From Siderastrea siderea (taxonomy: Eukaryota; Cnidaria; Anthozoa; Scleractinia; Rhizangiidae): DNA of 64,000 nt. Under the pieces are notes generated by a model. The model made no database searches. It was not told where the DNA came from and saw nothing but the letters and a program-made list of their open reading frames with translations. The stretch's first letter is position 1. Each line of letters starts with the position of its first letter. Positions 12,406-24,329 of the stretch are shown here, in pieces. The position numbers and the translations under genes are program-made. The stretch lies in contig OZ034971.1 of NCBI GenBank assembly GCA_964030785.1, forward strand, positions 39,264,804-39,328,803, given 5' to 3'.

Positions 12406-12598
12406 GATTTTCAGGGGCGGATCCAGGGGTGTGGATTGGCTGGCTAGGCACCCTCCTCTTTGAGGTCATTTAAGCGGCTTAAAATTAAGAAAATTAACAA
12501 AACTATCACGGAGACCACTTTGTCACCAATTGTTCCGATATTGTTCTGTCAGGTGAGCCATCCCCCGTTCAAAAATCCTGGATCCGCCACTGATTTTC
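12406..12598. mobile_element. hAT-like MITE (~180 bp)
   Basis: The left end AGGGGCGGATCCAGG and right end CCTGGATCCGCCACT form an inverted pair. They resemble the common hAT terminal type CAGTGGCGGATCCAG. GATTTTC occurs immediately outside both ends (12,406-12,412 and 12,592-12,598), consistent with a slightly eroded 8-bp duplication. There is no coding capacity. Confidence 0.65.
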
Positions 12599-14120
12599 TA
12601 ATAGAAATGTCAAACCTTCCGGCTGTATCGGTATTAACTAAAGAATACGAAATCCAGGTGAAAGTACTTGAGCGAAGTGAATATACTTTGGGGACAAAAC
12701 ATATTCACTTCTTATAGTCTTCTGACGACTTCTCTAAAAAAATTGTTTTGTAGATTTACCTCCGTATGCGCGTTCCGTAATAAGGTTTGTTTACTTTAAC
12801 TAGTTTGCCATTAAATAATCACCTTAGCTTTCTATGCAGTACACACCCAACACGGTGGAAAGATAGTGATGAGACGTCGCATTGCCAATAGTATGTGAAA
12901 AATTTGTTAGCTATTCGTCGTTATTCTTTCTCCTTCCAAGCCAAAATGGAAATATTTTATAGTTTGTTATTTAAAATTTACTAATCCACAAAAGAGTAGG
13001 TGTAGCAGTCTGCTTCGTTGTCATTGTTGCTTTTCTGTATATTTTTACGGACTTTGGACGGCAAAAGGAGTACTCTTGGGCACAGTGGTTACGGATAACA
13101 CATGGAAATAACTAAACATGCTAAAGGAACTACGTTTCAAGCGAAATTATTGACCGTAGTGCAAATGTACTTCACACCGTCAAACAGGGAAAATATTCGC
13201 TGACGTCAAGACTCGGGCATCAAACGTGTACCTTATTGGATTAAAGACGGTTCTACAGCAGCTATACTTTGCATAACAACTGCTTTAGTTAATAGAGTGT
13301 GTATTCAATATAATTGAGGTCGCCATCTTAGACAGATCCGTGTCTGTGTGAGTTGGTAGGCAACTTTTCTTGCTTTGGTTTCTCAGTCAGTGCGACTGCA
13401 AGCTTGTAACTGTGAAAAAAATAAATGTAAGCAATTGAAAATGCTCCAAAAATGGGGATTTTGGAAACGCAGTCCAATGCATAGAGATTTTTTCAAAATA
13501 AAGATTTTGTCGTTTACAAGTGCGCGGCAGAATTTTTTTTTGTCAAGATTCGCCTTCCATTCTCATGTAAACGATTGAAAACAAAGGTCTTGGAAAACGA
13601 AGACGTTCAACAGTAAACAAGTCACTCCGTTTAAAGTAGCTTTTCGAATGGAAGAAAGAAGACGATTCACAACGGAAAGAGGTGGACGGCCCTTTTAAGA
13701 TTTAAAAATCTTGTGATAAAATCCCGAGGTGTGGTTGCATTGAAAGCTATTGAACAACTGTAAGATACCAGTTGCATTACCATTTCTTTTTTCATACTGC
13801 AGCTCATTTTCGGTGACTTCACAAAACACTTTTTCCTTGTACCTTTCCTGATTTTTGAGCTTGAGCACACGCGGACCATTCACTTAACGTACCTGCACGT
13901 ATTCATCCTCTCCACGAGTTCTTCTCTTCTATAAATGCCGAGTGGACTCACCCTCGCTTTCATCCCCACCTTCGCCCCACCCCCAGTTGGTTTTACTCCA
14001 ATGGCATGCAACTGAATTCTGAACTAAGAATACTTTTAATAGGAAACCACTTTTCAATGTACATTTCCACTGTGATACTTAAACGCTTGCTGACATAAAA
14101 GTATTATAAGTATTATAAAT
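12599..14120. other. no gene recognised
   Basis: Unassigned. A weak resemblance (gaactaagaata, then aggaaacca) links ~14,020-14,060 to ~9,350-9,390, which suggests a very old dispersed repeat. This is not strong enough to annotate. Confidence 0.3.
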
Positions 14121-14222
14121 TTTCTTTCTACATATTTTTAATATCTATTAATTGTGTCCCCAAATTAGTATGGGATTTTCCCAGGCTATGTGGCCTTGAC
14201 ACATTAATAAAGTTTAAAAAAT
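14121..14222 (+). mobile_element. LINE 3' tail (untranslated remnant)
   Basis: Contains gggattttcccagg and ends gacacattaataaagttt, followed by an A/T-rich tail. It is the plus-strand counterpart of the piece at 9938. No coding part is preserved. Confidence 0.4.
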
Positions 14223-15710
14223 ATATATATAGAATATAATTAATAATATTCTAGTGTTGTACCTCTAACGTAGTAATCAGTGAATTACATCAGTATAGCA
14301 AAAGGTGCTCTAAACGATTCCAATTTGTATCTAGATCATGCTTTAAAGTGTCAATATCTCAGAGATTTTAGCTTATTATTAAAAGGCCAAAACTGTTGAA
14401 GTGCGTTTGCCAATTTACCCTGTGAAAATGGTATGAGTACGCTATTACACTCGTTTGCGATAACTTTTTTTTTGTACAATATACGTAATTACATATAATA
14501 CAAATACTCCACGCTGTTTTACAACGATACAGGCTTTGTAGACTACAAGCCGAAATTTACAAAGAAATGCTTAACAATAACTTATAATACTTAATTACAA
14601 AATAATACAATAACCTACAGGGCAAAAAGATAGGTAAACGAATTGTTTCGCATAGAGCATTAGCACAGCTAACTGAGTAAACAGACGGATGCACACAGGA
14701 GTACACACACATACCTCTAGCCCTTTAACACAGCGGCCCAAGATTGTGTAAATTGTTCCAGATTGTTATTTGTAGATGCTATTGCCTGCCATTGCCTACA
14801 CTTGTGATGAAAATGTGGTATTTTGCAACAATGAGCGTTTAGTTGAGCACTAGCCAGGTGTTTGATTTTTTGTGCCAGCCGTACAGAATCACGCTTTCGG
14901 GTAAACTTATTTGTTCCTGAACTGGTTCAGGTCCAAAACGACGAGGAATGATGACATGAAAACAACATGTGGCTTAAAGATTAGCTTTCAGAATTACATA
15001 AGGGGCATATGTCACTGTATTTTATACCCGCACGGAACAAGCTAGCTAGATTGCGTGGGTAAGATGTTATGAATGATTTTAAACTGGAAAATTTTCAACT
15101 TTGGCTCCTTCAAAATTTGAATGGAAGCATATAGACATTTTGGATGTTGTTTGTAGTGAGTCTGTAGTGAAGCCATAATTCAAAATCTTAAACCTTGCTC
15201 TCAGCTGTTGGTACAGAGTAGCTTTTGCCAAGTATGGTCGAGTAAGCTATTTTGGTGGAGGGAAGTAAGAGAGACGGTAAGAGTTCTGATGGGGCAACTC
15301 TTGAGACATTCGTATTTTGGATGTTTTCTTTCCAACTGGTACAATTGGCTTAAGGTCCCAAAAAATTTTTTCTTGTTTTTTTTTCGCTTATTGTGTAGTT
15401 CATGTATTGTTATGTTGTTATATACAAAATAGCGGCTCTGTGATCGCCAGTTTCCGAGAAAGAGAGGTTTGAAATTCGTTGTCATACGGCCATTTTGAGC
15501 CGCCATCTTGGAATTTTGCGTGTAAACTCCCTTCCGGTCTCGCGCACGGCTGGATGTCTTTGAATCTACAGCGGCGAAGCTTAAGGCATTATTTGAGAGT
15601 AAATGAAAACATAACATCAACCTGAATACTAACAGACTTTTTGGTGATATTTAATTGATATTCCACGCATCAGAAAAAGCAAGCTCAGTTTATCATAAAT
15701 ACCCAGGCGT
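14223..15710. other. no gene recognised
   Basis: About 1.5 kb of unassigned AT-rich sequence. A CpG-containing stretch near 15,480-15,560 (with gccatcttggaatttt) resembles promoter or 5' leader DNA, but no gene can be tied to it. Confidence 0.3.
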
Positions 15711-15718
15711 ATTTATAC
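15711..15718. repeat. 8-bp target-site duplication, left copy
   Basis: ATTTATAC lies directly outside the left tip GGGCGACCC. The identical 8-mer lies outside the right tip at 20,410-20,417. An 8-bp duplication is typical of hAT and P superfamily elements. Confidence 0.7.
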
Positions 15719-15734
15719 GGGCGACCCTAAAACG

Positions 15735-15925
15735 GAGAATGGCGGAATGACGGAACGGCGGAACGGCGGAAAATTACCCCAAGTCCTAAAACGCGGAATG
15801 GCGGAAAATCACCCCAAATCCTAAAACGCGGAATGGCAGAAAATCCTAAAACGCAGAATGGCGGAAAATCCTAAAACGCGGAATGGCGGAAAATCACCCC
15901 ACATCCTAAAACGCGGAACGGCGTG
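15735..15925. repeat. subterminal repeat block 1 of the foldback
   Basis: Five to seven imperfect copies of tcctaaaacgcggaatggcg, alternating with short gaaaatcacccc spacers. The block is mirrored at 18,075-18,310, and its inverse copies lie in the other unit. Clustered subterminal motifs of this kind often serve as transposase-binding sites in DNA transposons; that role is inferred here. Confidence 0.7.
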
Positions 15926-17058
15926 GGAAACAAAGACGTGGGAAACAAAATTACATGGCAATGATTCGCTTGACGAAAAAACAGTCAGGCTAAGCCAAAT
16001 GGCGCTAATGTTCAGCTGCAAGGTTTCCCGCGAGCCCTCACCTGTACAGTGCGAATTGTGACTAACTTCATATTCCCATACTTCACCCCCGCCTTCAACA
16101 GTTTACTACCGTAAAACACAACAGAAGACATCTGCAGATATTGCACTTCTCTTCCTGATTCTCTTTTATTTAATTGTTTATCATAAACATTGGTTACTCA
16201 GTAACTTAGATAATCTCAAAGTCACAGCGTCAAAAATAAACGATTTAATAACTGTTTTATTGTAGTCACTCAATCGTTTATCAGTCGAGTCGTTAATCAA
16301 GATTTGTTATTTTTATACTAAAATGCTAAATACTTATTCTAAAATCAAAAATATATTTTGATATTTTTATTCAGTTTCATAAGTCGTGACTTATTTCGTC
16401 TACTAAAACAAAGTCCAAAATTACAATAATAAATCATAAAAAACATTAAAAGGTCATAAAAAATCATGCTGGGCTAACATTAACGTAACACTAACTTTAA
16501 CGATAATTAATATTAACAGCAACTGTCCATATATGCAGTGCTTTGTGTTTCGTAACCTAAGCCTAAAATAGCAATGGATTAATTTTGGTAATTCAATTAA
16601 TATGAAAGGAAAATATCGAGCGATTGAATCGAACGATAAGCTAAAACGTAACAAAACTATACTTTAGCTATTTAGTTTGCAAAAAATGAATGAAAATCTA
16701 ACAGGATAACCTTTCTATTCTTTTATTTTGAAGAACGATGCCTGACTTTCGATTCGCTTTCTGATGTATTTTAAAAACTGTCGTGTAGATCCATTTAGGA
16801 GACTACAGATTTTTGAAACAGCGGTAGAAAGCGTGGAAATGCTAGGCTGCTAAGCTGAAGTAAATATGGCAGCTTTTTGTAGGAAGAAAGCAATGGAAAG
16901 AAATCGTTCTTCGCCTCCTTCAGGGCATTCGCGAGCCCAGATGAAGGTTGAGTTTATTCGTGAAAAAGCCTTTTTTCGGTGTTAATTTGCGGCCTCCTAT
17001 GTTATCGGGGAAGGCTATATTTTACCTATTAAAAAGATCGTAGACTGAAGATAATTTT

Positions 17059-17520
17059 ACGGAATATGTGACGGAATATGCGTGCCCGGTATTTCATAAT
17101 GCGCTGCCCGCTTATCTATCTGCGGAGCTAGAACAACTGCAAAAACGCGCGATGCGTATCATTTTTCCATTTACATCGTACCGCGACGCACTACAGCAAG
17201 CACGCTTAGAAACGCTTTCTGCGCGCAGAGAATTAATCACATCTAAATTATTCGAATCTATTAGCAGTAATGAAAACCACAGATTATATAAGCTTTTACC
17301 CTCGCGAAATAAATGTCATTTTAACTTGAGACATAAAAGAAATTTTAATATTCCCATGGCCAAGACTAAGAGACTCATGAACACTTTTATATATAGTAAT
17401 TGTAATTAGACGATATTATAGTTTTTATTCTTATAATTAATAGATTTTATTCTTTCTTGTAAAAATTAATATAATTCAGCCTCTGGCTGCAATTTTAATT
17501 TTAATAAACTATCTACCATT
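17059..17520 (+). mobile_element. LINE fragment inserted in left foldback arm
   Basis: The right arm (19,040-19,065, read in reverse) runs straight from gataatttta into aagtggtcgg. In the left arm about 460 bp separate the same two blocks. The inserted piece encodes the end of a non-LTR reverse-transcriptase ORF in frame at about 17,059-17,409: EYACPVFHNALP, then QLQKRAMRII, then ETLSARRELI, a pattern I recognise from the C-terminal thumb-side region of CR1/Jockey-type RTs. A stop follows, then about 110 bp of 3' sequence ending ttttaataaactatctacc. It is 5'-truncated and dead. Confidence 0.75.
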
Positions 17521-20409
17521 AAAGTGGTCGGCACCGTTGAAAGCATGAAACACACGGGCAGCTCAAAGCTTAGAAATCAATTTTTTTCTTTAATTATATT
17601 TAATTATTTTAGTTAAATTCGGTTTAATTTTTCTTGGGAAAACAAAGTTACCCTAGACCATCGACATGGTTTAATTTTTCTTGGGAAAACAAAGTTACCC
17701 TAGACCCTCGACATGGTACCCTCGACCCTCGACATGAAACCCTCGACCCTCTCTACCCTCGACAAAAAGATAGACTCCTAATTAATACGTTACGTACTCT
17801 GCTTTACTCGGAGTTTCAGTCAACATAATGAAAACAATGCCACTACATAAAAACCGTGAATTTTTGGCAGTACGAATGTGTGAACTCTGGGTATGCGTGT
17901 ACAGATATCTTGTTTATCAATGTCTTTAAATCACGCCATTGCCGTCTATATTCTTTCGGTCATCTGTAGATGATAAGCATTGAATCAATTTGGGGGTCGC
18001 TACTATCGCGGGCATCGTTACTTTCGGAGGGTCGTTACTTTCAGGGATTTATTAGGTTCCTCCAATTTTTAACGTTCCGCGTTTTAGGATTATGGGTGAT
18101 TTTCCGCCGTACCGCGTTTTACGATGTGGGGTGATTTTCCGCCATTCCGCGTTTTAGGATTTTCCGCCATTCCGCGTTATAGGATTTTCCGCCATTCCGC
18201 GTTTTAGGATTTGGGGTGATTTTCCGCCATTCCACGTTTTAGGATTTGGGGTAATTTTCCGCCGTTCCGCCGTTCCGTCATTCCGTCATTCCGCCATTCC
18301 ACGCTTTAGGGTCGCGGAATGGCGGAATGACGGAACGGCGGAACGGCGGAAAATTACCCCAAATCCTAAAACGCGGAATGGCGGAAAATCACCCCAAATC
18401 CTAAAACGCGGAATGGCGGAAAATCCTATAACGCGGAATGGCGGAAAATCCTAAAACGCGGAATGGCGGAAAATCACCCCACATCCTAAAACGCGGAACG
18501 GCGGAAAATCACCCATAATCCTAAAACGCGGAACGTTAAAAATTGGAGGAAGCTAATAAATCCCTGAAAGTAACGACCCTCCGAAAGTAACGATGCCCGC
18601 GATAGTAGCGACCCCCAAATTGATTCAATGCTTATCATCTACAGATGACCGAAAGAATATAGACGGCAATGGCGTGATTTAAAGACATTGATAAACAAGA
18701 TATCTGTACACGCATACCCAGAGTTCACACATTCGTACTGCCAAAAATTCACGGTTTTTATGTAGTGGCATTGTTTTCATTATGTTGACTGAAACTCCGA
18801 GTAAAGCAGAGTACGTAACGTGTTAATTAGGAGTCTATCTTTTTGTCGAGGGTAGAGAGGGTCGAGGGTTTCATGTCGAGGGTCGAGGGTACCATGTCGA
18901 GGGTCTAGGGTAACTTTGTTTTCCCAAGAAAAATTAAACCGAATTTAACTAAAATAATTAAATATAATTAAAGAAAAAAAATTGATTTCTAAGCTTTGAG
19001 CTGCCCGTGTGTTTCATGCTTTCAACGGTGCCGACCACTTTAAAATTATCTTCAGTCTACGATCTTTTTAAATAGGTAAAATATAGCCTTCCCCGATAAC
19101 ATAGGAGGCCGCAAATTAACACCGAAAAAAGGCTTTTTCACGAATAAACTCAACCTTCATCTGGGCTCGCGAATGCCCTGAAGGAGGCGAAGAACGATTT
19201 CTTTCCATTGCTTTCTTCCTACAAAAAGCTGCTAGCAGCCTAGCATTTCCACGCTTTCTACCGCTGTTTCAAAAATCTGTAGTCTCCTAAATGGATCTAC
19301 ACGACAGTTTTTAAAATACATCAGAAAGCGAATCGAAAGTCAGGCATCGTTCTTCAAAATAAAAGAATAGAAAGGTTATCCTGTTAGATTTTCATTCATT
19401 TTTTGCAAATTAAATAGCTAAAGTATAGTTTTTTTACGTTTTAGCCTATCGTTCGATTCAATCGCTCGATATTTTCCTTTCATATTAATTGAATTACCAA
19501 AATTAATCCATTGCTATTTTAGGCTTAGGTTACGAAACACAAAGCACTGCATATATGGACAGTTGCTGTTAATATTAATTCCCGTTAAAGTTAGTGTTAC
19601 GTTAATGTTAGCCCAGCATGATTTTTTATGACCTTTTAATGTTTTTTATGATTTATTATTGTAATTTTGGACTTTGTTTTAGTAGACGAAATAAGTCACG
19701 ACTTATGAAACTGAATAAAAATATCAAAATATATTTTTGATTTTAGAATAAGTATTTAGCATTTTAGTATAAAAATAACAAATCTTGATTAACGACTCGA
19801 CTGATAAACGATTGAGTGACTACAATAAAACAGTTAAATCATTTATTTTTGACGCTGTGACTTTGAGATTATCTAAGTTACTGAGTAACCAATGTTTATG
19901 ATAAACAATTAAATAAAAGAGAATCAGGAAGAGAAGTGCAATATCTGCAGATGTCTTCTGTTGTGTTTTACGGTAGTAAACTGTTGAAGGCGGGGGTGAA
20001 GTATGGGAATATGAAGTTAGTCACAATTCGCACTGTACAGGTGAGGGCTCGCGGGAAACCTTGCAGCTGAACATTAGCGCCATTTGGCTTAGCCTGACTG
20101 TTTTTTCGTCAAGCGAATCAGTGCCATGTAATTTTGTTTCCCACGTCTTAGGATTATGGGTGATTTTCCGCCGTTCCGCGTTTTAGGATTATGGGTGATT
20201 TTCCGCCGTTCCGCGTTTTAGGATGTGGGGTGATTTTCCGCCATTCCGCGTTTTAGGATTTTCCGCCATTCTGCGTTTTAGGATTTTCCGCCATTCCGCG
20301 TTTTAGGATTTGGGGTGATTTTCCGCCATTCCGCGTTTTAGGATTTGGGGTAATTTTCCGCCGTTCCGCCGTTCCGTCATTCCGCCATTCCGCGTTTTAG
20401 GGTCGCCCA

Positions 20410-20417
20410 ATTTATAC
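20410..20417. repeat. 8-bp target-site duplication, right copy
   Basis: ATTTATAC, identical to 15,711-15,718 on the other side of the foldback. Confidence 0.7.
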
Positions 20418-20870
20418 ACTGATATTCAAACCAAACTACCTTTTACAAAAGTGCTTCTAACTAAAACAGATGAAACAAACGACGCATCAGGTATCGTGTC
20501 AATCTCTTTTAAATCATGGTAACTTTTCTGCGGGCTTGTCCATATCAGACGAGGATCATCTCGAGGGTCTCCCAAGCGTTTCTCCAGCAGTTCCTTGAAT
20601 GGTTCTATAATTTTGCCTTTCTCAGAACTATTGGAGCAGGAACCTTGCCACCATCTTGTTCTAAATTGCTTGCACAGTACGTTTGCTGTAGAGTAGTTAC
20701 CCATACACTTCCTCCGTGTTTCACGGGGAAACACAACGTTGAGAAGATTTCAATCACTGTTCCTGTCAGTGATGTTTATTTTTATAAATAACTTACTTTT
20801 TGCTGAAATTTGGTTCTTGGTTCAATAAACCACTAGTACTGATATTAGAAAATGGATGGCTGAAAAATGA
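20418..20870. other. no gene recognised
   Basis: Unassigned sequence to the right of the foldback. Short overlapping open frames on both strands show no recognisable domain. Confidence 0.3.
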
Positions 20871-20874
20871 ATTT

Positions 20875-20985
20875 AATAAATAGACGCCGGGCCCCGAATA
20901 AACGCCAGGTTCGATTAAGCGCCGGGTCTACGAGGCCGAGTTTTAAATAAACGCCCCCGGCGTTTAAACGAGAAAATACGGTATG
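20875..20985. repeat. end of an aataaacgccggg-type DNA element
   Basis: Imperfect short repeats (gaataaacgcc, gattaagcgccggg, ttaaataaacgcc) end in gaaaatacggta. The element at 63,204-63,640 has the same style of motif (gcgcttattcga) and tips containing TTACGGTA or TACCGTAA. This piece therefore probably represents one end of a related element. Confidence 0.4.
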
Positions 20986-21599
20986 TGCGCAATGACTTGC
21001 ACGCATTGTCACCGCTGACAAAAAGACCGCAGTGTCATTGTTTATCGTGGTTGCTAGGGACTCTGCGATTGTTTGATTCTAGGACGCGTTACACGCTCGA
21101 AATACGCCATTTTCCGCGTTTCTTCTACGAAATGAGTGTCCCAGAAGGCAATGCAACTTGTAACGCCGAAAACAAGCATGGCGGACTCGAATTGAGCAAA
21201 CGAAAGCGTAAAAACGTGCAAAATTCGACGGATTATCAACGCGTGGAAGGTGAAAATACGAATATTTTCCACGCATTTTAATCAATTCTGCTGAAAGTTG
21301 CCAGAGTTAACAAACACAAATGGAGCTATTTTGCCTGACTTAGCCGCAATTTCCCGTTGCATCGGATCGATGTTGTGGCATGTCACGTGCCTGGCTTACA
21401 GATCTTCGATTTTTTCCCGTAGGATTTCCACCTGGACTGCGGCTAAGTCACACAAGAATCCTTTTTACATAGGTCTTTGATAGTGCAAAGAAGAAAGCTT
21501 TCAAACAAAAAGAAACGAAGAAAAGAAAATATTTATGAATTTGAGTGACATTTTTAGGTGTTAATTTTCACACCTTTCTGACAGGAAATTCAAAATTTT
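20986..21599. other. no gene recognised
   Basis: Overlapping open frames on both strands around 20,985-21,290 are short and mutually incompatible. None has a recognisable domain, and I do not support a gene here. Confidence 0.3.
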
Positions 21600-22869
21600 G
21601 ACTTGAAATTCGGATTCTACGAGAAAAAATACTAGAGAATGGCTATGCTTGAAATTAAAACAAAGTGGACAAAGTATTTTAGAAGACTCCGTTTAGAACG
21701 CATTTTTTTTTGGCCATAATAGGCAGTGAAAGGTACTTCTAGGTCGAATTTTGCTTTAAGATCGGTTAGGGAAAGAAAATTTGAGTCTTTGTTAAATAAA
21801 TTATTGGTATGAATTCGTTCCTTTTTTGAACCAGGATTTATACATAATTGGTTTTCCAACCACGAGAATGTTACGATTGCTCCAGATTAATTGGTTCTGT
21901 GCTGCTTTTTCATCATTAGTTAAGAGCTTAAAATTTTGCCAGTAACTCAGAATGGTTCGGTAAAATTCAGGCAGGTTTTGAAGGACGCAAAAATGAATAT
22001 CATACTGGCATTGAGTGAAAAACGCGAATCCACCGTATTGGCTCAATGCCTGTTCTGGAATTGTTTTCCACGCGGCGTGGTTGTTTTCTGCAATTCTTTT
22101 AATCCAAGCTAATTTGAGTGACCGTTCCATAATTTCAAAGTCGATCATTTCTAGTCCCGACCATGCTTTTTTTCGGCAATAATAGTCTTTTTCTTTGTTT
22201 TGGCAGGTTTGCCATCCCAAAGGAAATTAAAAATGATTTTGTTAATTCTCTCTACAGTATGTTTCGACATTGCCAATACAGAAGCGCTGTGAATAAGTTT
22301 GGACAAGCCTAATGTTTTCACAATGTGTATTTTTCCAATAAGAGTGAGTTTTCTTTGCTTCCAGCTATTGAGAGTTTTTTCCCTGACGTGGCTATCTTAT
22401 CTTCCAAATTAAGCTTCTTGGCACGTTCAGAATCAAAAGAAAAGTACACTCCAAGGGCGAGAACAGGATCATGTGACCACTTGAAACCTAAGGGTTTCTC
22501 CGTACGGCTTTTCCATGTACCTAACCACATGGCTTCTGTTTTGCTGGTGTTAATTTCTAGGCCACTAACTTTTTTGAATTCTTCTTAAAGTTTTAATAAT
22601 CTTGGCACCGAGTCGTAGTCACGTACCAGGACCGTGGTGTCATCCGCATATTGTGTGATTTTTATTTCTTTTTGGCCTATATTAATACCAGTCCTTTGAT
22701 ATTCGGGTCGTTTTTTAAAAGCCCTAGCGAAAAGTTCGATTCTGATAACAAAAAGGAGGCCCGACAAGGGACAACCTTGCCTACCTCCTCGCTCAAGAAG
22801 GAAGAATTCGGATGCATGGCCGTTTGCGATAACTTGCTATCAGAACCAAGTTTAGCAGCGCTCGAGTAA
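21600..22869 (-). pseudogene. 5'-truncated L1/Tx1-like LINE reverse transcriptase
   Basis: Consecutive minus-strand frames carry the order expected of the second half of an L1/Tx1-type RT ORF. First comes a GCPLSGLLFVI-like segment (~22,765), then the catalytic YADDTTVLV at ~22,640. Next is a SGLEINxxKTEAMWLG-style block (~22,520-22,560), then a GLEMIDFEIMERSLKLAWI block (~22,130), and a final FLSLTDLKAKFDL block (~21,770). Several frame changes and stops separate the blocks, so the copy is inactive. The 5' half (endonuclease, RT fingers) is missing, as is typical of incomplete reverse transcription. Confidence 0.8.
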
Positions 22870-23465
22870 CAGAAAATTTTAAAAAAGAGTTATTAAAAAA
22901 TGCAGCCCTGTTGAAGAATATAAAAATAAATTCTAGTTGAGCGGTAGACATAGTAGGTGATCCGGCTGGTGGCGTTTAATTCGGGGATTCCCCTAAGGCC
23001 ATCAGATGACGTAACACAAAAACAAATGTTTCCACTTTTCCAGGAAAAGACTTTCACATACGTTCTGTGAAGACCGCTTGCGTAACACAAATTTTAGCAA
23101 AAAAATAATTCTAATTATTTCCATTTCACCCCTCCTGTTTCTCCAACAGAACTAAGATAATCTTTTAAGGGAGATGCCTTAAGTTATACTTAAATTGGAC
23201 AATCTTGTTGTTATTGTTGCGTGACCCGGTCGCGAGCTCATCTCCCGATGAACATTGCCAAGAGCTCTCTTGGCATTGCTAATTCCTAGAAACCATGTTT
23301 ACCTTTCCGAGAATTACCTTTGCAGTATTCAAAATAAAGTGGGAAATGAACAGTAAATTGCAGTTTCATTCGTCTCTACTCCATCTGAATTCCTCATCCG
23401 TGGCCTTATGCTTTGATATAAAGAAAAGGCTAATCGATAATTCGATATCAAATCAACGGCCCCTA
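22870..23465. other. no gene; second copy of a dispersed repeat at ~22,935-23,020
   Basis: The block agttgagcggtagacat ... gtttaattcggggattcccc matches ~9,640-9,735. The rest is unassigned, apart from a near-palindrome tgccaagagctctcttggca near 23,255. Confidence 0.35.
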
Positions 23466-23469
23466 ACTG

Positions 23470-23880
23470 ACTGGGGAGGGGGTACTCCCTTATATTAACT
23501 AGATATTCACACTATTTGCAGCCCCACTTTAACCTAAAGCAGGGTATATTGTAGGCTCCTGTATAGATTTTGACCATTTTGGTCTAAACTAGGGTGTGGT
23601 TTGTGATTCTGGTCTGGAACTGGGTGTTTTTAGAAGCTACTTTTTATTATTATCTTCTCTTGAGAAGTGTGTTTTGATTATTATCAGAACTTTGAAGCCC
23701 TTCTCAAATATCTACGCAAACTGAAGCAGTTCCGAAATAGGGACGTCGAAATTTGGGTCAGGTCTGAAATAGGGTAGGGAAAGTAACATATTTTAATCTA
23801 AAATATGGTAAGCTAGGGTTTCAAGGAGTGGGTCCCACACTCCCACCCAAATTTTAGGGGAGTACCTCTCCCCGGGCCCA
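23470..23880. mobile_element. MITE-like element with GGGGAGxGGTACTCCC tips
   Basis: ctggggagggggtactccc at the left and ggggagtacctctcccc at the right are inverted copies. The interior has no coding capacity and repeats phrases such as ctgaaatagggta. No certain target-site duplication was seen, so the exact edges are approximate. Confidence 0.5.
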
Positions 23881-23954
23881 AAACCGACGGGTCCCGCATC
23901 CCGTGTCTGATAGAATGCTCATCCCTACTCACTTGGCTGAGTGTGAATCCCAGA

Positions 23955-23974
23955 GTGGGGGGGGGGGGGGGGGG
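23955..23974. repeat. poly-G run
   Basis: An uninterrupted run of about 18 G residues. Its length in the assembly should be treated as approximate. Confidence 0.7.
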
Positions 23975-24194
23975 ACACTTGACTAATGTTTGGCTCTAGG
24001 GGTGCCACTGAGAGTTTGAAACCCTGACCATGTTCAGGACAAAAAATGCTCTACAATACCTACCCTGTGAAGGACAACACCAGGCTGCATAATTTTTAGG
24101 TCCCTGTTTAGGGCAAATGACATTCCCTTGTTTTAAAAGTGTTTCAAATAGCAGCAAATGTCCCTGTAAAGGAGACATATAGAGGATATTACAC

Positions 24195-24319
24195 TACGGT
24201 GCGAAGATATGAAGTTTATTTTCGAGTGGTATATTAAACAATATTTTATGACGAGCGCAGCATGAGTAAAATATTGTTTCTTACCACGAGTAAATAAAAT
24301 TCATATCTTCAAGCTGCCG
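24195..24319. repeat. ~120 bp hairpin
   Basis: cgaagatatgaa...ttattttcgagtgg...aaacaatattttatg is mirrored by taaaatattgttt...ccacgagtaaataa...ttcatatcttc, with a short central spacer (acgagcgcagcatga). Arms are about 50 bp with a few mismatches. It is likely a small foldback MITE. Confidence 0.55.
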
Positions 24320-24329
24320 TGTTATTTTC

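Larger units (their letters stand above)
15719..20409. mobile_element. 4.7 kb foldback (long inverted repeat) element
   Basis: The two halves are inverted copies of a ~2.1 kb non-coding unit. The outer tips are GGGCGACCCTAAAAC and GTTTTAGGGTCGCCC. Each unit has, at both of its ends, several subterminal copies of a ~22-bp motif built on TAAAACGCGGAATGGCGG, so four such blocks occur (about 15,735-15,925, 18,075-18,310, 18,313-18,535 and 20,150-20,400). The inner sequence from 15,940 inward matches 20,140 inward base for base over long runs. Near the centre the second unit lacks its terminal ~15 bp, so the units are fused almost tip to tip at ~18,310. One 8-bp duplication flanks the pair, so it seems to have inserted as one block. 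No transposase is present. The left arm alone carries a ~460 bp LINE insert. Confidence 0.85.

Noticed and set aside
15735..20400. CRISPR-like array of short repeats
   Set aside because: Repeats are imperfect, lack unique spacers of constant length, lie at the ends of inverted units, and the DNA is eukaryotic.
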